From contig CAAGLS010000084.1 of assembly GCA_900770845.1 (NCBI GenBank), positions 1-5,693 on the forward strand: a stretch of DNA of 5,693 nucleotides, read 5' to 3'. Below the pieces are notes generated by a model. It searched no databases, was not told the origin of the DNA, and was given only the letters and a program-made list of their open reading frames with translations. Of this stretch, positions 1 through 5,693 are shown one piece after another. The stretch's first letter is position 1. Each line of letters begins with the position of its first letter. The stretch is from an uncultured Prevotella sp. (lineage in GTDB: Bacteria; Bacteroidota; Bacteroidia; Bacteroidales; Bacteroidaceae). A program made the position numbers and the translations under genes.

Positions 1-1
1 A

Positions 2-526
2 GTGCGCCCAGATTGGTCGCTTGATAAAAGCTTCTATAGCAAGAAGTTAGGATTGGGCTCGATATAATCCTATCGTCAATCAGCTTATCCAAAGAGGAAA
101 CTCAGAGGGGAGTGTAGCATGCTGATTAAAGTCCCGAGTTCACAAATAGCAATGTGGCGACTGAGGGGCAAGACGAAAAGACATATATGAGGATGAAGCC
201 TTGATTGGTTCAACGATAGTTCGGCGGTACCACATCCTTGCAATGGCGGAAGGCTATTATAAACGTCATTTCATAATACTCTGTCTATTTTGTGTTAGTG
301 CAGAGCAACAAGAGCCGATTATGACGCAGCCGCAATAAGCGGAAACGAACGAAAGTCGCATCCGACAATATGTCGCGCCAAAAGTTATCAAGTGTAGCTA
401 ACTGGGGATTGCCTAAATCGGAACGCCAAAAGGCTATTGGGGTTGGCCCATGAATATCCGACATGGCAACGGAGCTCCCGTAGTAGTCCGGGCAGACTAA
501 TAATCTGCACATGGCGAAGGGGAGCA
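2..526 (+). ncRNA. Group II intron ribozyme, domains I-III
   Basis: This 525-nt stretch has no coding role and forms the 5' half of the ribozyme. Beyond the GTGCGCCCAG start, several blocks match the order seen in Ll.LtrB (comparison from memory): GGAAACGAACGAAAG near 340, AACTGGGGATTGCCTAAA near 400, GTAGTAGTC near 480 and ACATGGCGAAGGGG near 510. A small domain III-type hairpin is visible at about 492-508, with GCAGA pairing with TCTGC. A hairpin at 255-278 (TATTAT / ATAATA) is a candidate for the exon-binding EBS1 loop. Domain boundaries inside this region are approximate because no folding could be run. Confidence 0.85.
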
Positions 527-535
527 GTATGTAAC
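527..535 (+). other. Domain IV basal helix, 5' strand (pairs with 2383-2391)
   Basis: GTATGTAAC at 527-535 can pair with GTTACATAT at 2383-2391, giving nine base pairs including one G-U. The two strands bracket the maturase gene exactly, so this is probably the basal stem of intron domain IV. In this intron class domain IV houses the open reading frame and provides the main maturase-binding site. Confidence 0.7.
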
Positions 536-568
536 TTTAGTACAAACAAGGGAAAACGTGAGAGACGT

Positions 569-2377
569 ATGAGAAATCCTGAGCAAGTATTAAACATCTT
601 AGCTGAACACAGCAGTGATTCAAGCTACAAGTACGAGAGACTCTATCGTATATTGTTCAACGAACAGATGTTCTATGTCGCCTATCAGCGTATACACGCA
701 AAGCCCGGCAATATGACCGCCGGAACAGATAAGAAGACAGCAGACGGTATGAGCGTTGACAAAGTAAACAAGCTGATAGACAGCCTTAAGAATGAGACCT
801 ACAGTCCCAAGCCTGCAAGGAGGGCTTACATTCCCAAGAAGAACGGCAAGAAACGTCCCTTGGGTATTCCCGCTTTCGCAGACAAATTGGTGCAGGAGGT
901 GGTAAGGATGATATTGGAAGCTATCTATGAAGGTTATTTCGAATGGACCTCGCATGGCTTTCGTCCTAATCGCAGCTGCCATACCGCACTAAAGAGTTTG
1001 CAAAACAATTTCAATGGTACGAAATGGTTTATTGAGGGAGATATAAAAGGCTTTTTCGATAATATAGACCACAACGTGCTCATTGAAATTCTAAGGGAAA
1101 GAATATTAGACGAAAGATTCCTACGTCTGATACGCAAATTCCTCAATGCAGGATATTTGGAAGAATGGCAATTTAACAAGACCTATTCGGGCACACCGCA
1201 AGGAGGTATCGTCAGTCCAATATTGGCGAATATCTACCTTGACAAGTTCGACAAGTTCATGGAAGAATATGCACAGAAATTCCACAAAGGAACAGCAAGG
1301 CGCAGGAACAAGGACATCTGTAAGCTAAACAACCGCGTGCATTATCTGAAAAAGAGAATAAACGAGGTTAAGGATGCAGATAAAATATCAGCAATGATGG
1401 ATGAACTTCGTGCAAAGCAAAGGCAGATACTGACAATGCCGAGTGGAGCCGATATGGACGAAAACTTTCGCAGACTGAAATACGTGCGATATGCAGATGA
1501 TTTTCTGATTGGAGTCATAGGCACAAAGGAAGAGTGCGTTAGAATCAAGGCCGACATTACTCATTTTATGCGAGAAAAGCTGAAATTGGAAATGTCACAA
1601 GAAAAGACTCTGATAACCAATGCACAAGACTACGCTAAATTTTTAGGCTATGAGATTTGCGTTCGTAAAGACTACACTACACAGAGAAATGCGAGAGGCG
1701 AAATACGAAGACATCGCAATGGAAATGTGGTTCTTCATATATCACGGGAAGTGATTAAAAAGAAGCTCATGGACCTTGCAGCAATGGAAGTAGCCTCAGA
1801 GAACGGCAAAGAGGTTTGGCGGTACAAAGGACGTACTTACCTTATGGACTTGGAACCCCAAGAAATCGTCAGCCGTTACAATACTGAGATACGTGGCTTC
1901 TATAAGTATTACTCTATAGCAAACAATGCATCGGCACTTGGTAGCTCTTTCGGGTCTATCATGAAGTTCAGTATGTTCAAGACTCTTGCCATGAAATGGA
2001 ATTGTTCCGTAAGAGCTGTGACTAACAAGTTACGTAAAGACGATAACTTTGTTGTTTGGTTCACGGATAAGAAGGGCGAGAGAAAACCAAGAGTGTTCTA
2101 CAATGAAGGCTTCAAGCGGTTGACAGACTTGGGGGCTGCAAAGTATGACAATCTGCCTTACATGTTCATAACTCCCTCCATGAGTCTTATCGAAAGGATT
2201 TTGGCAGGGAAATGCGAACTATGTGGTAAAGAGGCAAAGGTTGAAGTACACCATGTCAGAAAACTTTCTGAACTGAAAGGTAAAACTGAGTGGGAACGAA
2301 GGATGCTCAAGATGCACAGAAAGACGCTTATCGTTTGTGCAGACTGCCATAGCAAGATTCATAGCGACTTAAGCTAA
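569..2377 (+). CDS. ltrA: Group II intron-encoded reverse transcriptase/maturase with HNH endonuclease domain
   Basis: This multifunctional protein aids splicing of its own intron, nicks the target DNA and copies the intron RNA into it. Numbering is from the ATG at 569 (602 residues; LtrA has 599). The RT domain shows RPLGIP (96-101), SHGFRPNRSCHTA (128-140), GDIKGFFDNIDH (157-168), SGTPQGGIVSP (207-217) and the catalytic YADD (308-311). The maturase X domain contains YNTEIRGFYKYYSIANN (437-453). The C-terminal HNH/zinc domain has C549-x2-C552, H561-H562, C590-x2-C593, H594 and H598. The frame stays open upstream to an ATG at 437, but that start lies in ribozyme domains II-III; 569 gives the usual family N-terminus and length. 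No clear Shine-Dalgarno site precedes it. The gene lies wholly within domain IV and stops 18 nt before domain V. No frameshift or lost catalytic residue is seen. Confidence 0.95.
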   Translation: MRNPEQVLNILAEHSSDSSYKYERLYRILFNEQMFYVAYQRIHAKPGNMTAGTDKKTADGMSVDKVNKLIDSLKNETYSPKPARRAYIPKKNGKKRPLGIPAFADKLVQEVVRMILEAIYEGYFEWTSHGFRPNRSCHTALKSLQNNFNGTKWFIEGDIKGFFDNIDHNVLIEILRERILDERFLRLIRKFLNAGYLEEWQFNKTYSGTPQGGIVSPILANIYLDKFDKFMEEYAQKFHKGTARRRNKDICKLNNRVHYLKKRINEVKDADKISAMMDELRAKQRQILTMPSGADMDENFRRLKYVRYADDFLIGVIGTKEECVRIKADITHFMREKLKLEMSQEKTLITNAQDYAKFLGYEICVRKDYTTQRNARGEIRRHRNGNVVLHISREVIKKKLMDLAAMEVASENGKEVWRYKGRTYLMDLEPQEIVSRYNTEIRGFYKYYSIANNASALGSSFGSIMKFSMFKTLAMKWNCSVRAVTNKLRKDDNFVVWFTDKKGERKPRVFYNEGFKRLTDLGAAKYDNLPYMFITPSMSLIERILAGKCELCGKEAKVEVHHVRKLSELKGKTEWERRMLKMHRKTLIVCADCHSKIHSDLS

Positions 2378-2394
2378 ATGCTGTTACATATGGA

Positions 2395-2428
2395 GAGCCG
2401 TATACGCGGAGACGTGTAAGTACGGTTC
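2395..2428 (+). ncRNA. Group II intron domain V (catalytic hairpin)
   Basis: This is a textbook 34-nt domain V. The lower stem GAGCCGTA (2395-2402) pairs with TACGGTTC (2421-2428). A two-base bulge AG (2419-2420) follows, then the upper stem TACGCG (2403-2408) pairs with CGTGTA (2413-2418), capped by a GAGA (GNRA-type) tetraloop at 2409-2412. The catalytic triad AGC is at 2396-2398. This element binds the catalytic metal ions and is the best single proof that the RNA is a functional group II intron. Confidence 0.95.
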
Positions 2429-2431
2429 GGG

Positions 2432-2489
2432 GGCAGACTTGTGGAAACCTACCTCCGCAAGGAGGCAAGGCGCCACGGGTCGAGCCTAC
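2432..2489 (+). ncRNA. Group II intron domain VI with branch-point A2483 and 3' splice site
   Basis: The basal GGC (2432-2434) pairs with GCC (2484-2486). Beyond an A opposite GA, a nine-pair helix joins GACTTGTGG (2436-2444) to CCACGGGTC (2473-2481), including two G-U pairs. Inside it, CCT/AGG and CCTCC/GGAGG close on a GCAA tetraloop. A2483 is unpaired and lies seven positions from the proposed 3' end, the expected place for the lariat branch point. The intron ends in TAC, fitting the AY rule. Alternative AY ends at 2476 and 2499 place no A correctly at position 7 or 8. Confidence 0.85.
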
Positions 2490-3115
2490 AAGTTTATGGC
2501 GCAAGTAAGTACGAGTCTACACTTTTAGCTTTTGCGACATCACGGATTACCCATAAGACTATTGACTTGTTCAACATTAGAGAACGCGACCTGGTCAGAC
2601 TTCCAAAATCATCTCTCGATACTTTGTCGAGTCTGAACATTAGATTCCATGATACACCACTTTACTTTGATATTAAACATCAAACCGAAACGCAGGCAGG
2701 AAGCTTACGGTCGTCCGCTTATATTTACAACCTACTTAACCGGATTGGCGACAAACGTTGTTTCCTTTGCGGTTGTCCAATTCAGGAAATTGTCCAAGGA
2801 GCTCATGTTTGGAATGTGGCAGACATAAAAACGTCAAACCTGCAAGAATCTGAAAAGTTCAAGGCTGCCAATGATGGCAACAATGGCATTTGGCTGTGCC
2901 TGAACCACCATAGACTGTTTGACGCCAACTTTATAATGGTCGATCATGGCGGTTCTTTGCGGTTGTCATCAAATATTGATGACAATGACAGGGAGTTTAT
3001 CAGAGACATTACAACGGAGCATCATCTTGACAAGTCAATTATGAGTGATGAATTCATTCAATATCTTGACTTGAGGAATACGTCCATAGACCTCACACAA
3101 TCAATCTCCATCTGA
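2490..3115 (+). CDS. HNH endonuclease, 3' exon (C-terminal part of intron-interrupted gene)
   Basis: The C-terminal 207 or so residues of a nuclease whose 5' exon lies before the window. Reading begins in the second position of a codon; with base 1 as the last exon-1 base the junction reads K-V-Y-G-A-S-K-Y. The HNH_2-like zinc nuclease core spans about 2759-2923: CFLCGC, then GAHVWNVADI (first catalytic His in AH), then NNGIWLCLNHHRLFDAN (the N and final His). The segment before it, including NIRFHDTPLYFDIKHQ, I do not recognise. This C-terminal arrangement is common in type II-like restriction endonucleases of Bacteria, so a restriction role is likely but inferred; no methylase is visible. 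An ORF finder would extend this frame back to a GTG at 2441, but those 16 codons are domain VI of the intron. Base composition is more AT-rich than the amylase gene. Confidence 0.82.
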
Positions 3116-3301
3116 AGTCTCTTTTGCTAATTGTCAATAAACTGCACGCTTGGTTTCGGAATGGGGGATTGGCATACAGCTCTGCCGCATGATGCTTCAG
3201 CCCGACACAGAGCCTCCTGCCGTTCGGAGCGGCTTGGGCTACTGGTTGTTCGGACTGTTGCTGAACCTCCTGTTCGCAAGGGCGAGGCTTCGGCTTTGGA
3301 G
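3116..3301. other. Convergent intergenic region without a convincing gene
   Basis: Between the end of the endonuclease gene and the amylase terminator the sequence becomes GC-richer from about 3145. Two rightward frames stay open here from TTG codons (3131 and 3150), but both run through the terminator hairpin into the 3' end of the opposite-strand amylase gene and lack an ATG or ribosome site. The frame from 3150 encodes a hydrophobic patch (GLGYWLFGLLLNLLF) followed by an Arg-rich stretch, which I do not recognise. It could be a relic of an older gene or chance. Confidence 0.45.
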
Positions 3302-3346
3302 AAAAAAACGGACGAGGCCGTCGCGCAAAGCGTTGCGGACGGCCTC
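3302..3346 (-). terminator. Intrinsic terminator of the amylase gene
   Basis: GAGGCCGTC (3314-3322) pairs with GACGGCCTC (3338-3346). The stem continues with CGCAA (3324-3328) and TTGCG (3333-3337) after a single bulged G, around a four-base loop, giving 14 pairs. Read on the minus strand the hairpin is followed after five bases by seven Ts (the A run at 3302-3308). It begins about 30 bases after the amylase stop codon. On the plus strand no T run follows, so it does not look like an efficient terminator for the endonuclease gene. Confidence 0.88.
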
Positions 3347-3376
3347 AGTCATTACCAAAATTACTACTCAAAAAAA

Positions 3377-5383
3377 CTATTTAACTATTACTTTTCTTCC
3401 ATTGTGGATGTAGATGCCGGGCTGTGAGGGCTCGCCCACGCGCACGCCCTGCAGCGTGTACCAGCCTGTGGAGGCTGTGGGCTTGGTGTAGGTTAGGTCG
3501 CTGATGCCGGTGATGGCTGGCGTGATGTCGTTGACCGTGTACTTGCCGTTGTTCTTGCCGGCTATCTCATAATACTTGTCGTCGCTGATGGGGCCGATGT
3601 CGATGGTCTGGTCCTTGTCCTTGCCCTGGTTGAAGATGATGTTGAACGTGAAGTCGGCCTTGTTGATGTCGAACGACTGGTAGTACCAGTTGAAGCCGCC
3701 TATGGCCTTAGTCGCCGTCATCTTGGTGCCGGGCCACGAGCCGAGCAGCGTGTTGTGGCTGCTTGTGTTGTCCCATGCGTAGAAGTATACGTCAGTCCAT
3801 GAGGGGTCTTTCAGATACACCGTTGCCTTGTGGGCCTCGAAGGGCTTGATGGCATAGACGCGGGTGATGACGCTCTTCACCGTGCCGCCGCTGAGCAGGC
3901 CCACCTTGAGCGTGGTGTTGCCGGTGATGTTGAGCTTTGTGCCGTCGGCTGCCTGCTTGCTCTTGGCGGTGGGGGTGGAGCCGTCGGTGGTGTAGACCAG
4001 TTTCGCTGCCCCGTCGTTGGAGACGGCCTGCAGGGTCACGCTGAAGGCGTTGGTGTAGGTTCCGGATGGTTTGGCCACCCATGCCGTCTCGGCGTCCTTG
4101 TTGAGATAGTAGGCGTAGTGGTAGCCGGAGGCCACCTTCACGTAGAGGCTGCTTGGGGCATAGTCGCCCACGCCGCTTCCCACGGCGGCGATGAGCTTGG
4201 CCTTGTTGCCGTCGACGCTCACGGCATAGAGCGTCTTGTTGGAGCGCAGCGGCGTGTAGCCGCTCGTGTTGCTGATGCCGGCGGCCTTGCGCGCATCGAT
4301 CATGTTCTTGATGTCTTCCTTGCAGGCTTTCCAGTGGGGCAGGAACACGCAGGGCGTTCCCGGCATGGCCAGCAGGAAGGCATTGGCGGCCAGCGTGTCC
4401 TTGAGGATGGGGTCGGGAGTGTAGCCGCTCGTTGTGCCGCGGTCCTGCATGTCGTGGTTCTCCACGAAGGTCACGGCGTAGCGGCGGTAGCTGCCGTTGC
4501 TGTAGTTGCTGTTGACGAGGTATTGGCTGGTTCCCAAGAGCGACCAGTCCCCCTTGTTGATGGCGTCGCGCACGGCGTAGCGGAACTGGAAGTCGAAGGC
4601 CGCCGAGGTCTTGCCGGTGTTGTCGATCCAAGAGGAGATGGCGCTGTTGCCCGACCAGTTCTCGCCCACGGAGAATGGAACATTTGCGGCCGTGTTGTAG
4701 TCCTTGATGTGTGAGGCGGCGAATCCCTTCACCATGTCGTAGCGGAAGCCCGTGTATCCGAGGTCGTTGAGCAGGAAGTCCTCGTATGCCTTGATGATGG
4801 TCTGCACGTTGCTGCTCTTGTGGTCCAGGTCGCGGCATCCGCTCCAGTCCTCGCCCTCATCGTTGTTGCCGAGGGTGTAGCCGTTGGCGTCGGCCCAGGC
4901 CTTGGTCTTGCCGCCGTCGTCGTTGGCCGTGATGTCGGTGGATGTCATCTGGTAGGTCTTGCCCTTGTAGGTCTCGGCGGGATAGTCCACCCAGGAGCCG
5001 TTTGCGCCGAGGTTGTTGCGGTGGTTGACGACCACGTCGGCGATGATGCCCGTGCCCTTGGCCTTGAAGGTCTTGATCATGGAGCGCAGCTGGGCCTCGG
5101 TGCCGAACGAGGAGTTTTGGTTGAAATAGTAGACGGGCATGTAGCCCATCACGTTCCACGAGGAGTTGCAGTTGCCACTCTGTGGAACCCATATCAGGGA
5201 GAAGTAGTTGGAGAGTTCGTCGGCTTGGCTTTCCAAGTTCGACCACTGTGTGTCGACGTAGCTGTCCCAAGAGAATCCCTGGAGCATCACGCCCTGATAG
5301 TTGTCTTGCCATCCTTGCGCAAACGTGGAGCAAGGCATGAGCGCCATGACGGCGGCCAATATGCGATAGTTCTTTTTCATCAT
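3377..5383 (-). CDS. Secreted GH13 alpha-amylase with CBM26-like starch-binding module
   Basis: Hydrolyses internal alpha-1,4 bonds of starch outside the cytoplasm. It has 668 residues. A signal peptide occupies about residues 1-22, with likely signal peptidase I cleavage after TFA or FAQ. The GH13 (beta/alpha)8 domain shows the four conserved regions: DVVVNH (116-121), GFRYDMVKG (212-220, nucleophile D216), VGENW (239-243, acid/base E241) and FVENHD (306-311, D311). VMLQGFSWDS, GYMPVYYF and NDLGYTGFRYDMVKGF resemble plant-type amylases (GH13_6-like). A chitobiase C-terminal-like beta segment with YTTDGSTPT (464-472) follows, then a CBM26-like module (about 520-607; VYFYAW, LLGSWPG, FNIIFNQG). 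The tail WYTLQGVRVG to GRKVIVK (641-668) resembles Bacteroidota surface-sorting tails. Two ATGs in tandem (5383, 5380) are both possible starts. An A-rich leader replaces a Shine-Dalgarno site. The gene appears monocistronic, with its own terminator. Confidence 0.95.
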   Translation of the reverse strand: MMKKNYRILAAVMALMPCSTFAQGWQDNYQGVMLQGFSWDSYVDTQWSNLESQADELSNYFSLIWVPQSGNCNSSWNVMGYMPVYYFNQNSSFGTEAQLRSMIKTFKAKGTGIIADVVVNHRNNLGANGSWVDYPAETYKGKTYQMTSTDITANDDGGKTKAWADANGYTLGNNDEGEDWSGCRDLDHKSSNVQTIIKAYEDFLLNDLGYTGFRYDMVKGFAASHIKDYNTAANVPFSVGENWSGNSAISSWIDNTGKTSAAFDFQFRYAVRDAINKGDWSLLGTSQYLVNSNYSNGSYRRYAVTFVENHDMQDRGTTSGYTPDPILKDTLAANAFLLAMPGTPCVFLPHWKACKEDIKNMIDARKAAGISNTSGYTPLRSNKTLYAVSVDGNKAKLIAAVGSGVGDYAPSSLYVKVASGYHYAYYLNKDAETAWVAKPSGTYTNAFSVTLQAVSNDGAAKLVYTTDGSTPTAKSKQAADGTKLNITGNTTLKVGLLSGGTVKSVITRVYAIKPFEAHKATVYLKDPSWTDVYFYAWDNTSSHNTLLGSWPGTKMTATKAIGGFNWYYQSFDINKADFTFNIIFNQGKDKDQTIDIGPISDDKYYEIAGKNNGKYTVNDITPAITGISDLTYTKPTASTGWYTLQGVRVGEPSQPGIYIHNGRKVIVK

Positions 5384-5459
5384 CGGTAAACTGTTTTTTT
5401 AAGTTGCTTTTGGTTATCCAGCGGTTGTGTCTGGCGATTCTATTTCTTTATAACGTTCT

Positions 5460-5491
5460 TGCTGTAGGAGGTGCAGCGTCCTCGCTGCACA
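5460..5491 (+). repeat. REP-like hairpin repeat, copy 1
   Basis: The unit starts TGCTGTAGGAGG and contains a perfect hairpin of GTGCAGCG (5471-5478), loop TCCT and CGCTGCAC (5483-5490). It matches copy 2 over 32 positions with one difference and lies 65 bp from it. A GTAG/GGAG head followed by a palindrome is the layout of REP elements mobilised by RAYT (TnpA-REP) transposases. It falls in the probable amylase 5' leader. Confidence 0.85.
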
Positions 5492-5524
5492 ATCTCATAT
5501 AACTGAACAGCGAATCACTGTTTT

Positions 5525-5556
5525 TGCAGTAGGAGGTGCAGCGTCCTCGCTGCACA
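5525..5556 (+). repeat. REP-like hairpin repeat, copy 2
   Basis: This is a direct repeat of copy 1 (TGCAGTAGGAGG head; stem GTGCAGCG 5536-5543, loop TCCT, CGCTGCAC 5548-5555). The 33 bases between the two copies share little with each other or with the repeat, so the unit itself is conserved and this is not a simple tandem duplication. Confidence 0.85.
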
Positions 5557-5560
5557 TTCT

Positions 5561-5588
5561 TGCACGGCGGGGATGCCGTGCCTCCTGT
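5561..5588 (-). repeat. REP-like hairpin repeat, copy 3 (inverted, diverged)
   Basis: On the minus strand this reads ACAGGAGG, then a hairpin with arms GCACGGC (5581-5575) and GCCGTGC (5568-5562). It aligns without gaps to copies 1 and 2. Three base pairs are exchanged on both sides (T-A to C-G, G-C to A-T, A-T to G-C) and the innermost pair is lost. Only four bases separate it from copy 2, so the two units face each other like a REPIN. Confidence 0.75.
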
Positions 5589-5598
5589 TTGTCTGCTG

Positions 5599-5606
5599 CA
5601 AAATTA
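5599..5606 (-). promoter_or_regulatory. Candidate Bacteroidota -7 promoter element for the amylase gene
   Basis: TAATTTTG on the minus strand is an exact match to the Bacteroides/Prevotella -7 consensus TAnnTTTG. Transcription would start near 5592 and give a leader of about 200 nt that includes all three REP-like hairpins. No TTTG-type -33 element is seen at the normal spacing, which suggests a weak or activator-dependent promoter. An exact 8-mer pattern of this degeneracy can also occur by chance. Confidence 0.45.
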
Positions 5607-5631
5607 CTCGCTTTTTGTCGTATGGCCATCC

Positions 5632-5645
5632 TTGACTTATGTCAA
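5632..5645. promoter_or_regulatory. TTGAC-TTAT-GTCAA palindrome, possible regulator site
   Basis: A perfect inverted repeat of five bases around a four-base spacer. Its centre lies about 46 bp upstream of the start of transcription predicted from the -7 element, where an activator could contact RNA polymerase. No regulator gene is in the window, so its function is inferred from symmetry and position only. Confidence 0.4.
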
Positions 5646-5651
5646 TCAGCC

Positions 5652-5684
5652 GCAAAAGGCGTGCAAACGTTTGCGCCTTTTTGC
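5652..5684. promoter_or_regulatory. LacI/MalR-type operator-like palindrome nested in a larger inverted repeat
   Basis: The core GCAAACGTTTGC (5663-5674) is a perfect 12-bp palindrome with a central CG, as in LacI-family operators; the MalR operator of pneumococcal maltose genes is very similar. Around it, GCAAAAGGC (5652-5660) pairs with GCCTTTTTGC (5675-5684) apart from one extra T. It lies about 280 bp upstream of the amylase start. The larger repeat could instead act as a terminator for a gene beyond the window, since a run of five Ts lies in its right arm. Confidence 0.45.
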
Positions 5685-5693
5685 CGCCCGCCA

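Larger units (their letters stand above)
2..2489 (+). mobile_element. Complete group II intron (IIA, Ll.LtrB-like / mitochondrial-like class)
   Basis: A self-splicing, retrohoming ribozyme with its own maturase. The 5' end GTGCGCCCAG at base 2 fits the GUGYG consensus and resembles the start of Ll.LtrB as I recall it. The 3' limit is set by domain VI: branch A at 2483 is seventh from the end, and the intron closes with TAC at 2489. The resulting length of 2488 nt is close to that of Ll.LtrB (about 2.49 kb). Domains I-III occupy roughly 2-526, domain IV with the open reading frame 527-2391, domain V 2395-2428 and domain VI 2432-2489. All key parts appear intact, so the element is probably active for splicing and perhaps for mobility. 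It sits inside a gene for an HNH endonuclease, in the sense orientation, as expected for an intron that splices out of its host mRNA. Joining base 1 (a) to 2490 gives an AAA Lys codon and keeps the downstream frame open. Confidence 0.93.

Noticed and set aside
437..568. N-terminal extension of the maturase from ATG 437.
   Set aside because: These codons overlap conserved ribozyme sequence of domains II-III and the base of domain IV, and they have no counterpart in LtrA-type proteins; ATG 569 gives the family length.
3213..3272. Two CCTCCTG sequences (3213-3219 and 3266-3272) as further REP-like units.
   Set aside because: The adjoining sequence does not form the hairpin of equal length seen in the 5460-5588 units, so the short match is probably chance.
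3302..3346. Hairpin as a bidirectional terminator.
   Set aside because: On the plus strand the hairpin is followed by AGTCATTACC and lacks a T run, so only the minus-strand role is supported.
3131..3427. Rightward 98- and 87-residue frames after the nuclease gene.
   Set aside because: TTG starts, no ribosome site, no recognised similarity, and both run through the terminator into the amylase 3' end; kept only as an unexplained segment.
3830..4714. Long rightward open frames antisense to the amylase (3830-4714 and 4820-5389), and leftward out-of-phase frames (3792-4838, 4857-5333).
   Set aside because: They are low-complexity shadows rich in Gly/Val or Arg/Gln/His, caused by the GC-rich codon use of the amylase gene, which has clear catalytic motifs.
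5460..5556. CRISPR array from the direct repeats at 5460 and 5525.
   Set aside because: Only two direct copies, no third at the 65-bp period, no cas genes, and the next unit is inverted and diverged; REP-like elements explain it better.

Overview
The window most likely comes from a gut, oral or rumen Bacteroidota of the Prevotella/Segatella type. The evidence is a secreted alpha-amylase with a Bacteroidota-style C-terminal tail, a TAnnTTTG promoter element, A-rich sequence in place of a Shine-Dalgarno site before the amylase start, and group II intron and endonuclease genes of lower GC content than the amylase. This assignment is inferred; no rRNA or marker gene is present.

Left part (1-3115): almost from its first base the window is a complete group II intron of the IIA/mitochondrial-like class, close in layout and length to the lactococcal Ll.LtrB intron. 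It starts at base 2 (GTGCGCCCAG), carries an intact 602-residue reverse transcriptase/maturase/HNH endonuclease in domain IV, and ends with a well-formed 34-nt domain V and a domain VI with a bulged branch-point A at 2483. The deduced 3' end is base 2489. The intron interrupts a second gene, whose 3' exon (2490-3115) encodes the C-terminal HNH nuclease domain of a probable restriction-type endonuclease. The 5' exon lies outside the window except for one base, and splicing would rejoin the reading frame.

Middle (3116-3376): a convergent intergenic region without a convincing gene. It contains a strong intrinsic terminator for the leftward amylase gene.

Right part (3377-5693): a leftward 668-residue secreted alpha-amylase with a signal peptide, a GH13 catalytic domain resembling plant-type amylases, a chitobiase-C-terminal-like segment, a CBM26-like starch-binding domain and a sorting-type tail. 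Its roughly 310-bp upstream region holds three REP-like hairpin units (two direct, one inverted and diverged with compensatory changes), a candidate -7 promoter element, a TTGAC/GTCAA palindrome, and a LacI/MalR-like GCAAACGTTTGC palindrome nested in a larger inverted repeat.

The two halves look functionally unrelated: a mobile intron in a defence-type nuclease gene beside a starch-degradation gene with its own terminator and regulatory region. The most notable signals are the intron inside an endonuclease gene and the REP-like array in the amylase leader.
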